The position numbers and the translations under genes were made by a program. Shown piece after piece: positions 1 through 9,258 of a DNA stretch of 64,000 nucleotides. Under the pieces are notes generated by a model that saw only the letters and a program-made list of their open reading frames with translations, was not told the DNA's origin and did not search any database. This DNA is from an uncultured Luminiphilus sp. (GTDB taxonomy: Bacteria > Pseudomonadota > Gammaproteobacteria > Pseudomonadales > Halieaceae): positions 1 to 64,000 of the forward strand of contig CALKNZ010000024.1 of NCBI GenBank assembly GCA_938091995.1. The letters run 5' to 3'. Each line of letters begins with the position of its first letter. The stretch's first letter is position 1.

Positions 1-12
1 CCATAAAGCTAA

Positions 13-1737
13 TCAAGGCTTCCACGATTTAATCAGTTCTTCATAGGCAATGGTCTCTCCTTGAGGTCGCTCATTTGCTAGCTTTGCCACTGGGGATCCT
101 GGGGCATCGATCCATATTTGCGGATCCTTTTGAGCATTCAATTTTGGTCCAAATTTACCCTGCACGCCTGATCGTTGGATGCGAGCCATCACCTTTTCTT
201 GCTGAGCACACAGGGTGTTCAGCGCCTCCTGTGGAGTTTTTTCCCCAGACATGGCATCACCAATATTTTGCCACCATAACTGGGCCATCTTGGGATAATC
301 AGGAATGTTAGTGCCGGTAGGTGACCAAGCTGTTCTGGCGGGTGATCGATAGAACTCGACGAGACCGCCCAACTGGCTGGCGCGCTGAGTAAAGTGCTCA
401 CTATCTATTGTCGACTGTCTTGCAAAGGTGAGGCCAACATCTGACTTTTTCAAATCAACAGTTTTTGAAGTCACAAACTGAGCGTATAACCAGGCGGCTT
501 TAGTACGATCAATAGGCGTAGATTTCATCAAAGTCCATGAGCCCACATCCTGATAACCCACTTTAGTACCTTCACTCCAGTAGGCACCATGGGGCGAGGG
601 TGCCATGCGCCATTTAGGCGTACCGTCTTCATTCATCACTGGAAGGCCTGGCACAACCATGTCTGCCGTGAAAGCGGTATACCAAAAGATTTGCTGCGCG
701 ATATGGCCTTGTGCAGGAACCGGCCCTGCTTCACTAAACACCATGCCAGCCGCCGCGGGCGGCGCATATTTTTTGAGCCAATCAATCGCCTTCGTAACAG
801 CATAAACTGCCGCAGCATCGTTGGTTGCCCCCCCCCGTGCAACACAAGATCCAACGGGGCGTGACTCGTCATCGACCCTCACACCCCACTCGTCAACAGG
901 CAATCCGTTTGGCGCGCCCTGATCCCCCATGCCCGCCATCGACATCCACGCGTCGGTATAACGCCAGCCCAAAGAAGGATCTTTTTTACCGTAATCCATG
1001 CTACCAAAAACGCGGTCCGGGCCTCCCAAATAGCTCATGTCCCGGCCCGTGAAAAATGCTGCTATGTCTTCATAAGCGGTCCAATTTACAGGCACCCCTA
1101 ACGCGTACCCATACTCCGCTTTAAAATCGTCCTGGGTTTTGGAGTCACTAAACCAATCCTCACGAAACCAATAAAGATTAGCGAACTGTTGATCGGGCAA
1201 TTGGTACAGTTTGCCGTCGGGAGCCGTGGTAAAACTGGTACCAATAAAGTCATCGAGGTCTAGATAAGGACTCGTTACAGCAGCGCCCTCTACGGCCATG
1301 AAATCGCTGAGATTACGAACTTGCTGATAGCGCCAATGTGTTCCAATGAGATCGGAGTCGTTAACATAAGCGTCATAAATATTCTGACCCGACTGCATCT
1401 GCAATTGCAGTTTCTCAACGACATCCCCCTCGCCTATTAGGTCATGGGTTACCCTGATACCCGTAATTTTTGTGAACGCGGGCGCAAGGACCTTTGCTTC
1501 AAACTCATGAGTTGTCAGCGTTTCTGATGCCACCTTAATGCTCATGCCTCTGAAGGGCTCCGCAGCATTGATAAACCACTGCATTTCTGCCTCTTGTTGA
1601 GCTCGGTCTAGCACAGACGTTTTCCCAATCTCGCCATCCAAAAACTCCTTGGCCGCGTCTAGCCCAGCCCAAGCGGGCAGGCTCAAAAATAAAATGGCCC
1701 ATCGCAAAAAGCGTGTGACTGTTTGGGGTCTTAACAT
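13..1737 (-). CDS. glpV: ABC transporter extracellular substrate-binding protein, GlpV-like (glycerol-type)
   Basis: 574 aa with N-terminal signal peptide; SBP-like IYDAYVNDSDLIGTHWRYQ region; last gene of an operon with two ATPases, two permeases and a DUF2160-like protein. Confidence 0.75.
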   Translation of the reverse strand: MLRPQTVTRFLRWAILFLSLPAWAGLDAAKEFLDGEIGKTSVLDRAQQEAEMQWFINAAEPFRGMSIKVASETLTTHEFEAKVLAPAFTKITGIRVTHDLIGEGDVVEKLQLQMQSGQNIYDAYVNDSDLIGTHWRYQQVRNLSDFMAVEGAAVTSPYLDLDDFIGTSFTTAPDGKLYQLPDQQFANLYWFREDWFSDSKTQDDFKAEYGYALGVPVNWTAYEDIAAFFTGRDMSYLGGPDRVFGSMDYGKKDPSLGWRYTDAWMSMAGMGDQGAPNGLPVDEWGVRVDDESRPVGSCVARGGATNDAAAVYAVTKAIDWLKKYAPPAAAGMVFSEAGPVPAQGHIAQQIFWYTAFTADMVVPGLPVMNEDGTPKWRMAPSPHGAYWSEGTKVGYQDVGSWTLMKSTPIDRTKAAWLYAQFVTSKTVDLKKSDVGLTFARQSTIDSEHFTQRASQLGGLVEFYRSPARTAWSPTGTNIPDYPKMAQLWWQNIGDAMSGEKTPQEALNTLCAQQEKVMARIQRSGVQGKFGPKLNAQKDPQIWIDAPGSPVAKLANERPQGETIAYEELIKSWKP

Positions 1738-1841
1738 GGCTGCTCTCCAAGTCTTCTGAGACTCATAAGATTTTTTTAATTTTCGATTTACTAATAAGTT
1801 ATCTGCGACCTACCACCCAAGGCTAGTGGTCACCTTAAAGC

Positions 1842-2201
1842 CTACACCCAACGAAAAACCAACGCTGCATAGAGCAGGCAAATGACCAGTGCGCCCGTTA
1901 ACGGGGCGCCAAAAAAATACAGCCAAATCAGATTGATAAAGGCCGAACCCAGCAGCGTCAGAAACAAGCGGTCACCACGAGTAGTCTGTATACCCAAAAT
2001 GCCACGACGAGGAGTTTCTGGAAAGCGAATAGCCAAGATGGAGAACACCACTAATAACGCCCCAACACCATAAAAAAACAAAGCTACGGGAAACGTCCAG
2101 GCCATCCAACCGCTATCGATAAGCGGCTGAGTCCACTGCATGCCGTCTTCTGTACGGGGAACCGATAGCAACAAGATCCCCAGCCCGACACACAGGAGCA
2201 A
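1842..2201 (-). CDS. Small DUF2160-like membrane protein of glycerol-type ABC transporter operon
   Basis: 119 aa with several hydrophobic helices, between permease and SBP genes, the usual position of DUF2160 proteins. Confidence 0.65.
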   Translation of the reverse strand: MLLCVGLGILLLSVPRTEDGMQWTQPLIDSGWMAWTFPVALFFYGVGALLVVFSILAIRFPETPRRGILGIQTTRGDRLFLTLLGSAFINLIWLYFFGAPLTGALVICLLYAALVFRWV

Positions 2202-2242
2202 CGCAGTGGCCCCATAGATCCATCGCCATTGCGTGACTGTGA

Positions 2243-3046
2243 TTACACCCTCCCCAGAGCAAAGCCCTTGGCAATATGATGGCGCACAAAGTAGATCACG
2301 AACGCTCCGGGGATCAGCGTGAGCACACCTGCTGCGGTCAACACACCCCAGTCCATGCCCGAAGCTGACACCGTGCGCGTCATGGTAGCGGCAATAGATT
2401 TTGCATCAACCGCTGTTAGAGTGCGGGACAACAAAAGTTCCACCCAAGAAAACATAAAGCAAAAAAAGGCCGCCACACCCACACCACTGGAAATCAAGGG
2501 TATAAATATTTTGACGAAAAAATGTCCGAAGCTATAACCATCAATGTACGCCGTCTCGTCAATTTCTTTCGGCACTCCACGCATGAAGCCCTCTAAAATC
2601 CACACCGCCAAGGGCACATTAAATAAGCAGTGGGCCAGCGCAACAGCAATATGGGTATCAAACAGCCCCACCGAGGAATACAGCTGAAAAAAAGGCAACG
2701 CAAAAACAGCGGGGGGAGCCATGCGATTGCTCAGCAACCAAAAAAACAAGTGCTTATCACCCATAAAGCGGTAACGCGAGAAAGCATAGGCCGCAGGTAA
2801 CGCCACCCCAATTGATAGAGCGGTATTTATCAGGACGTAAACGATTGAATTAACGTAACCCATATACCAACTCGAATCGGTAAGGATCGTTATGTAGTTT
2901 TCCAGCGTGAATTCAGCCGGGAACAAGGTGAAATCAGTGATAATTTCAACGTTGTTTTTAAAACTCATACTGATCAGCCAGTAAATTGGCAACAGTAAAA
3001 ACCCAAGATACAGACACATAACGAGAGTCGATCCACGCAGGCGCAT
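2243..3046 (-). CDS. glpQ: ABC transporter permease (GlpQ/UgpE-like)
   Basis: 267 aa MalG-type inner-membrane permease with EAA-like loop (GVPKEIDETAYIDG). Confidence 0.75.
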   Translation of the reverse strand: MRLRGSTLVMCLYLGFLLLPIYWLISMSFKNNVEIITDFTLFPAEFTLENYITILTDSSWYMGYVNSIVYVLINTALSIGVALPAAYAFSRYRFMGDKHLFFWLLSNRMAPPAVFALPFFQLYSSVGLFDTHIAVALAHCLFNVPLAVWILEGFMRGVPKEIDETAYIDGYSFGHFFVKIFIPLISSGVGVAAFFCFMFSWVELLLSRTLTAVDAKSIAATMTRTVSASGMDWGVLTAAGVLTLIPGAFVIYFVRHHIAKGFALGRV

Positions 3047-3918
3047 TATGTGCCCTCCCCTGAATCGCGGGTCACCATGACGGTGTAAAAAACCCAGCTA
3101 ACCAACAGGATCACCAGAAAATACATCAAGGAGAAGGCCGCAGCAGGACCCAGATCGAATTGACCAATTGCCATTTTCACTAAATCGATCGATAAGAACG
3201 TCGTTGAATTACCGGGACCACCGCCCGTTACAACGAAAGGCTCGGTATAAATCATGAAGCTATCGATAAAGCGTAACAGCACCGCAATTAGGAGCACCCC
3301 TGACATTTTCGGCAGCTCAATATGACGAAATATATCCCAGCGATTTGCCTGATCAATCCTGGCAGCCTGATAGTAAGCCTCAGGTATTGACTGCAGGCCC
3401 GCATAACACAGTAGTGCTACCAAGGAGGTCCAATGCCACACATCCATGACAATCAGGGTCACCCAAGCATCAAAGGCATCATTGGTGTAATTATAATCAA
3501 CCCCCAGTGCAGCCATAAATCGACCTAGTAAGCCAATGTCGACCCTGCAAAAAATTTGCCAGATGGTTCCCACAACGTTAAACGGTATCAGCAACGGCAA
3601 CGCCATAAGCACTAAGCACAAGCTCGCCCAAAAGCCTTTCTTAGGCATATTTAGCGCAATAAAAATCCCCAGCGGTACCTCAATCGCAAGGATGGTGCCT
3701 GTGAACAACATTTGACGTCCCAAAGCCGCATGAAGACGCTCAGAGCGCACCATTTCTTCAAACCAACCTAAACCATTCCAAAAAAATTGATTATTTCCAA
3801 AGGTGTCATTAAAGGCGTAATTCACGACCGTCATCAGAGGAATAACAGCAGAAAAAGCCACCAGCACCAAGACCGGCAACACGAGAAACCACGCTCTATT
3901 ATTTTGAATTTTTGCCAC
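3046..3918 (-). CDS. glpP: ABC transporter permease (GlpP/UgpA-like)
   Basis: 290 aa MalF-type permease; EAA loop SIPEAYYQAARID; end-to-end overlap with neighbours. Confidence 0.75.
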   Translation of the reverse strand: MAKIQNNRAWFLVLPVLVLVAFSAVIPLMTVVNYAFNDTFGNNQFFWNGLGWFEEMVRSERLHAALGRQMLFTGTILAIEVPLGIFIALNMPKKGFWASLCLVLMALPLLIPFNVVGTIWQIFCRVDIGLLGRFMAALGVDYNYTNDAFDAWVTLIVMDVWHWTSLVALLCYAGLQSIPEAYYQAARIDQANRWDIFRHIELPKMSGVLLIAVLLRFIDSFMIYTEPFVVTGGGPGNSTTFLSIDLVKMAIGQFDLGPAAAFSLMYFLVILLVSWVFYTVMVTRDSGEGT

Positions 3919-4994
3919 TAGAAGGCCTCACCCTGAACCCGCCAGCTATCCGAGTAAATATTGATTTTACCCGGAACAAACCGAACCCGATTCATGGATG
4001 TATCGAAAGGCTGCCCTTCCTGCACACTGACTGCGATCGGCGTCTCTCCAACCAGTGCGTGGACAATGCGGCGATGACCCACATCTTCGATATGCTGAAT
4101 GACTACGGGCAAACCTTCCTCTGCGGTGAATTCAACATATTCAGGTCGAATGCCTACCTGCGTGTGTCCCAAAGCTGTTCGATAGTGCGCGTTCAAAGAA
4201 ATACGCTGGCCATCAATAACCGCGGTATTGCCCTCAATCGTGGCATCGAGGAAATTCATTCCCGGAGAACCAATAAAATGGCCGACGAAAGTATGTGCCG
4301 GCGTTTCAAATAGTGATTCTGGGGTGCCCATCTGTAAAACACGACCCTCGTGCATCATCACTACCGTATCAGCAAAAGTCAGGGCTTCGATCTGGTCATG
4401 AGTGACATAAATCATGGTGTGCCCAAGCTCACGATGCAGAGATTTAAGCTGCGTTCGCAACTCCCACTTCAAGTGCGGATCGATAACGGTCAACGGCTCA
4501 TCGAATAAAATGGCATTGACCGACTCTCGAACCATACCTCGACCTAGGCTGATTTTTTGCTTGGCATCTGTCGTAAGCCCCCGGGCTTTGCGATCAAGGA
4601 TATCTTCCAAACCAATCATTCCAGCAATCAGCCCCACTCGCGCCTGAACAGCGGCCCTAGTGAGACCACGATTTTTTAAAGGAAATGCCAGATTTTCTCT
4701 AACCGTCATGGTGTCGTATACCACTGGAAATTGAAAAACCTGAGCGATATTTCGCTTCTCTGCAGGCAAATTAGTGACGTCAGCGCCATCAAATAAAACA
4801 CGGCCCTGAGACGGCATAATCAAACCCGAGATAATGTTCAAAAGGGTGGTTTTACCGCACCCCGAGGGTCCCAATAGCGCATAGGCGCCGCCTTCCTGCC
4901 AAACATGGTTCATCGCTTTTAATGCAAAATCACTATCGGTTGTGCCATTTGACGCGTAAGTATGCGCAAGGTCAGATAACGTGATCTGAGCCAT
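3918..4994 (-). CDS. glpT: ABC transporter ATP-binding protein (GlpT-like) with degenerate signature motif
   Basis: Walker A GPSGCGKTT, Walker B ILFDEP, H-loop VTHDQIEAL; signature position reads DAKQKISLGRG instead of LSGGQ. Confidence 0.75.
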   Translation of the reverse strand: MAQITLSDLAHTYASNGTTDSDFALKAMNHVWQEGGAYALLGPSGCGKTTLLNIISGLIMPSQGRVLFDGADVTNLPAEKRNIAQVFQFPVVYDTMTVRENLAFPLKNRGLTRAAVQARVGLIAGMIGLEDILDRKARGLTTDAKQKISLGRGMVRESVNAILFDEPLTVIDPHLKWELRTQLKSLHRELGHTMIYVTHDQIEALTFADTVVMMHEGRVLQMGTPESLFETPAHTFVGHFIGSPGMNFLDATIEGNTAVIDGQRISLNAHYRTALGHTQVGIRPEYVEFTAEEGLPVVIQHIEDVGHRRIVHALVGETPIAVSVQEGQPFDTSMNRVRFVPGKINIYSDSWRVQGEAF

Positions 4995-5004
4995 AAAACG
5001 TCCC

Positions 5005-6102
5005 CTAAGCCGCGTCAGCGCCGCAGGCGACTAAGCACCCACTGGCGTCAAAAAAGTAAAGCCGCGCAACGTCGAGCCAAGTATCGACGCATTCTCCTAC
5101 CACCATAGTATGCAAGCCTGAAACAACGGCAACCCAAGTAGACTCGCCATAGCGGAGGTGCAGAAATGTTTCAGACCCCGTGATTTCAATGGCAGCTACG
5201 GTGCAGCGCAAATGTAGCGCCGCCGATGTTGATTTGGACACATCTGGCGATTGAATTTTTAGATGATGAGCACGAAAACCCAAGGTATAGGTTCCGTCAG
5301 GAAGCGCAACCCATTGCTCTTGGGTAGGCAGCCTGGCATCTTCATTAAAAGCTAGGTAATCGCCGGTTTTTGTGCCCGTAATAAAATTCATAGGAGGGTC
5401 AGAAAAAACCTGAGCGGTAGTCAAATTTTCGGGCTCGCGAAATACCGATAGCGTGGAGCCAAACTGGGTTATGCGTCCCTCCCATAGCGTGGCCGTATTG
5501 CCCCCCAGCAATAGTGCCTCTTCGGGTTCTGTCGTGGCATAAACAAAAATCGACCCGGCCTGCTCAAAAATACGGGGTATTTCGACCCGCAGCTCTTCGC
5601 GTAATTTATAGTCCAAATTAGCAAGGGGCTCATCGAGCAAAACCAGTTCAGCCTCTTTCACTAGGGCTCTAGCTAAAGCACAACGCTGTTGTTGCCCACC
5701 TGAGAGTGCCAATGGCTTACGTTGCAACACGGGGGTTAGCTTCAACATCTCCGCGGTACTACGAACAGCATGATCGATGACCTTTTTGGACTGTCCCTTA
5801 AGCCGCAAAGGGGAGGCGATGTTGTCATAAACCGTCATGCCCGGATAATTAATAAACTCCTGATAGACCATCGCAACATTGCGTGCTTGTACACGCCGGT
5901 TGGTGACATCATGACCTGATGACAAAATGCGGCCCGTGCTAGGCCTATCTAAACCCGCCATCAAACGCATTAAAGAGGTTTTTCCCGAGGATGTTGGGCC
6001 CAGCAGTACGTTCATCGTTCCCTTTTCGAGAACAAGGTCGGTGGGCGCAATATGTAACCGCCCATCAACAACTTGCGAAACACTTTGCAATTCCAGTGAC
6101 AT
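5005..6102 (-). CDS. glpS: ABC transporter ATP-binding protein (GlpS-like) with degenerate H-loop
   Basis: Walker A GPTSSGKTS, signature LSGGQQQR, Walker B LVLLDEP; H-loop reads YATTEPEEAL (no switch His). Confidence 0.75.
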   Translation of the reverse strand: MSLELQSVSQVVDGRLHIAPTDLVLEKGTMNVLLGPTSSGKTSLMRLMAGLDRPSTGRILSSGHDVTNRRVQARNVAMVYQEFINYPGMTVYDNIASPLRLKGQSKKVIDHAVRSTAEMLKLTPVLQRKPLALSGGQQQRCALARALVKEAELVLLDEPLANLDYKLREELRVEIPRIFEQAGSIFVYATTEPEEALLLGGNTATLWEGRITQFGSTLSVFREPENLTTAQVFSDPPMNFITGTKTGDYLAFNEDARLPTQEQWVALPDGTYTLGFRAHHLKIQSPDVSKSTSAALHLRCTVAAIEITGSETFLHLRYGESTWVAVVSGLHTMVVGECVDTWLDVARLYFFDASGCLVACGADAA

Positions 6103-6498
6103 TATTTTTCCCGTGATCTACAGCCCAAGAATACGCGCTTTCCGCTGTATCGGTGAGAACTTACACCCTATCTTGCGCATAGCGCTCATCACCATGCGGA
6201 GTATGTTGGCGACAAGGGCTTACCTATCGGTGATCTCTAGAAGCGCCGTCAGGAGATCTAGGTCCACTGAAGTCTTTATGGCTCGGTATTTCGCTAAAAC
6301 GACCGGTAGCAGTGTACGCTGTGCAAGTCATTTCACTCAATATAGGCTGCTACCAAGAACCTGCGTATATTTGTGGCCTGATGCCAGAAATAGTTCAGCG
6401 AGAATGGCAAGAAAAAGAATATCTCTGCGCCACCGCGCCAGCGGCACCTTGCCTATCATGGGCACCGTAAATTTACCGCGAGTACTGGAGAAAAAAAC

Positions 6499-7332
6499 AT
6501 GAGCAGTTATTCTATGATCTTAGTGTCGCAGGTAGACCGAGTCTGCACGATAACCCTTAATCGACCCGACGATCTCAACCCACTATCTTGGCAAGTACTC
6601 AACGAAATAAAAGTCGTTCTCGATGACGCCCTGCACAATGAGGGAATCGGCGTTATTGTTATCGAAGCCGCAGGCAAAGCATTTTCCACCGGCTATGATC
6701 TTCGCGAAGAGCATTGGATCACCTCACAGTATCCTGCGAATTTTTCCGATCACGTCGATATTAGAAAAGATCGCGATGATGTACACACCATCGTCGACTA
6801 CTGGATGAAGATGTGGCGCTATCCCAAGCCTATCATTGCCAAGGTGCAAGGAGATTGTCTTTCAGGGGCAGGTGAGCTTTTAGGTGTCTGCGATTTAGCG
6901 GTTGTCAGTGAGCGCGCCCGGTTTGGCCATCCCGCAGGCCGGGATCTCGGCATCCCCCCTTCGATTATGTTTTGGCCGATGCTTATAGGCTATCGGAAGA
7001 CCAAAGAACTGCTCTATACGTCGAGGCTTATTAATGCCCATGAGGCAGAGAAAATAGGCCTGGTCAACGAAGTCGTTCCCCACGAAGATTTAGATACGAG
7101 GGTGGCACTGCTAGCAGCTCATATCGCACGTGCTCCGTCAGACAACCTATCGATTCTCAAAGAGGTATCGAATACCTGGTTCGAGAACATGGGGATGGAG
7201 CCTTCTGTTCGCCGCGGCGCAGATCTTGACGCTATTTATCACCAGTTCGATAGCTTTAAAGATTTCTTTCGCACCCTGCGAAAGGAGGGCGTAAAAGCGG
7301 CCTTTAAAAAGCGTCGTGATTTATACGGATAA
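6499..7332 (+). CDS. Enoyl-CoA hydratase/isomerase (crotonase) family protein
   Basis: 277 aa, crotonase motifs GDCLSGAGELLGVCDLAV and FGHPAGRDLGIPP. Confidence 0.85.
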   Translation: MSSYSMILVSQVDRVCTITLNRPDDLNPLSWQVLNEIKVVLDDALHNEGIGVIVIEAAGKAFSTGYDLREEHWITSQYPANFSDHVDIRKDRDDVHTIVDYWMKMWRYPKPIIAKVQGDCLSGAGELLGVCDLAVVSERARFGHPAGRDLGIPPSIMFWPMLIGYRKTKELLYTSRLINAHEAEKIGLVNEVVPHEDLDTRVALLAAHIARAPSDNLSILKEVSNTWFENMGMEPSVRRGADLDAIYHQFDSFKDFFRTLRKEGVKAAFKKRRDLYG

Positions 7333-7474
7333 ATCATTGAAACTTACTGCTAGTTAACAAGCTCCACACGCTGTGCCAAATCGTGTCGTATAGACTTGCC
7401 AGCAGTAACAATAATAAGGACAGCCCAGCTACTCAATAATGCGCTGCTTGCCCAAGCTACTTTGAGGAATAACT

Positions 7475-9118
7475 ATGGATCTTCCAGTCGGCTCGAGTTA
7501 TGAAGAAATTTGTAAGAACTTCTCCTGGGACATCCCCAAGCATTTCAACATTGCAGACGCGGTCTGTGATCGCTGGGCTAAAGATACGAGTCGCATCGCC
7601 ATTAGCCATGAGTCACTAGACGGTAGTGTTACCCACTATAGCTTTGCTCAGATTAAAACCTATGCCAATCAGCTCGCCAATCTGCTAGGTACACTTGGTC
7701 TTCAACCGGGTGACCGAGTTTTGGTGATGCTAACGCAGTCACCGGAGTGCGCCATCTCCCACATCGGTTGCTTCAAGGCTGGCATTGTTTCTTGTCTGGC
7801 TTCGGTTTTATTTGGACCTGACGCCATCAAACATCGGCTACTGGGAAGCGACGCTCAGGTCTGTATTACCAACAAAGCCAACGCAGCTAAGGTTGCTGCA
7901 ATCAGGGACGAATGCCCATCACTGCATACCGTCATTATTATCGATGATGAAGACCCGGATAACGCCTTGCCCTTCTGGCAAACCCTTCACCAGCATTCTG
8001 AAATTTACCGGAACAAAGTGACCCTTGCCGAAGACACGGCTTGGATTAGCTATACCTCAGGAACTACCGGGCACCCAAAAGGAGTACTGATGCCGCACCG
8101 CTTGTTGCTGGGTAATAAACCTTTGTTTGAGTACTACTACGACTACGGGCCCAAAGAAGGTGATGTGCTATGGTCTCCGGCAGACTGGGCCTGGATCGCA
8201 GGACTAATCAATATTCTTCTCATCGGTTGGTACTCGGGCTGTCGTGTCGTGTCGACAGACATGCAGGGTTTTGACGCCCAGGCGGCCTTCAGAATTTTAG
8301 CGCAACACAAAATTAACGTATCTTTATTGACTCCGACGGTGCTTAAACTGATGCGCCAGGTCGATGCCGAGGCTGCGCAGAATATTGACCTGCGCGTTGT
8401 ATTAAGTGGGGGCGAGGCAGTTGGTAAAGAGCTGGCCCTATGGGCTGATAAGCGCTTTGGTCTAACGATCAGCGAGGGCTTTGGCCAGACTGAGTGCAAT
8501 GGCATGATCGGCACCAACCCAAGACTCATGGAGGTTCGTCATGGGTCACTGGGCAAGGCCATGCCGGGTTCAATTTGCGCGATCGTTGATGACGAGGGCC
8601 GTGAAGTTAGCACCGGCACCAAAGGCAATATCGCCATAAAGCGGCCACACCCAGCCATGTTCTCTGGCTATCTTGACAACCCAGAGGCCACAGCCGCCAA
8701 GTTTATTGGTGACTGGATGATTACGGGAGATCTGGGCGAACAAGACGACGATGGCTATCTTTGGTTCCACGGCCGAACCGATGATGTCATTACCAGCTCA
8801 GGCTATCGGATTGGTCCAACTGAAATCGAGGACTGCCTACTAAAGAGTGACGCGGTTCAACTGGCCGCGGTTATCGGAGTCCCCGATGAACAGCGCACGG
8901 AATTGGTCAAAGCCTTTATCGTGCTTGCAGAGGGTTTCGAGCCCACCCAAATACTGGCTGAATCATTACAACAGCTGGTCAGACAGCACCTGGCAAAGCA
9001 CGAAGTACCCCGGCTTATCGAATTTGTTGACGCGCTGCCGCTAACAACAACAGGGAAAATCATGCGGCGCGCGTTGCGGGATCAGGAAATCGCACCACCT
9101 CCTGATAGGGCCAGTTAA
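7475..9118 (+). CDS. AMP-binding acyl-CoA synthetase
   Basis: YTSGTTGHPKGV P-loop, GFGQTE, C-terminal TTTGKIMRR catalytic Lys motif. Confidence 0.88.
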   Translation: MDLPVGSSYEEICKNFSWDIPKHFNIADAVCDRWAKDTSRIAISHESLDGSVTHYSFAQIKTYANQLANLLGTLGLQPGDRVLVMLTQSPECAISHIGCFKAGIVSCLASVLFGPDAIKHRLLGSDAQVCITNKANAAKVAAIRDECPSLHTVIIIDDEDPDNALPFWQTLHQHSEIYRNKVTLAEDTAWISYTSGTTGHPKGVLMPHRLLLGNKPLFEYYYDYGPKEGDVLWSPADWAWIAGLINILLIGWYSGCRVVSTDMQGFDAQAAFRILAQHKINVSLLTPTVLKLMRQVDAEAAQNIDLRVVLSGGEAVGKELALWADKRFGLTISEGFGQTECNGMIGTNPRLMEVRHGSLGKAMPGSICAIVDDEGREVSTGTKGNIAIKRPHPAMFSGYLDNPEATAAKFIGDWMITGDLGEQDDDGYLWFHGRTDDVITSSGYRIGPTEIEDCLLKSDAVQLAAVIGVPDEQRTELVKAFIVLAEGFEPTQILAESLQQLVRQHLAKHEVPRLIEFVDALPLTTTGKIMRRALRDQEIAPPPDRAS

Positions 9119-9258
9119 TGTTCCTAGCATCTCAATGGTAAGTTCACACAGAAGATACGGAAAAGGCTAGTACTGACCTCGCAGCCGTTCAACCAGACGC
9201 GTAAATAGCATAGATTTGCTACCTGCAGATGAGAACTCAAGCCTCTCCCGGCTCTAGC

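Noticed and set aside
828-836. C9 tract as evidence of a frameshift or pseudogene in the glpV-like gene
   Set aside because: Reading frame and SBP sequence are intact across the tract; kept only as a possible slippage site.
5927-6502. 191-aa plus-strand ORF in the glpS-crotonase divergent region
   Set aside because: Antisense to glpS over part of its length, low-complexity Arg/Ser-rich composition and no family motif; likely shadow ORF.
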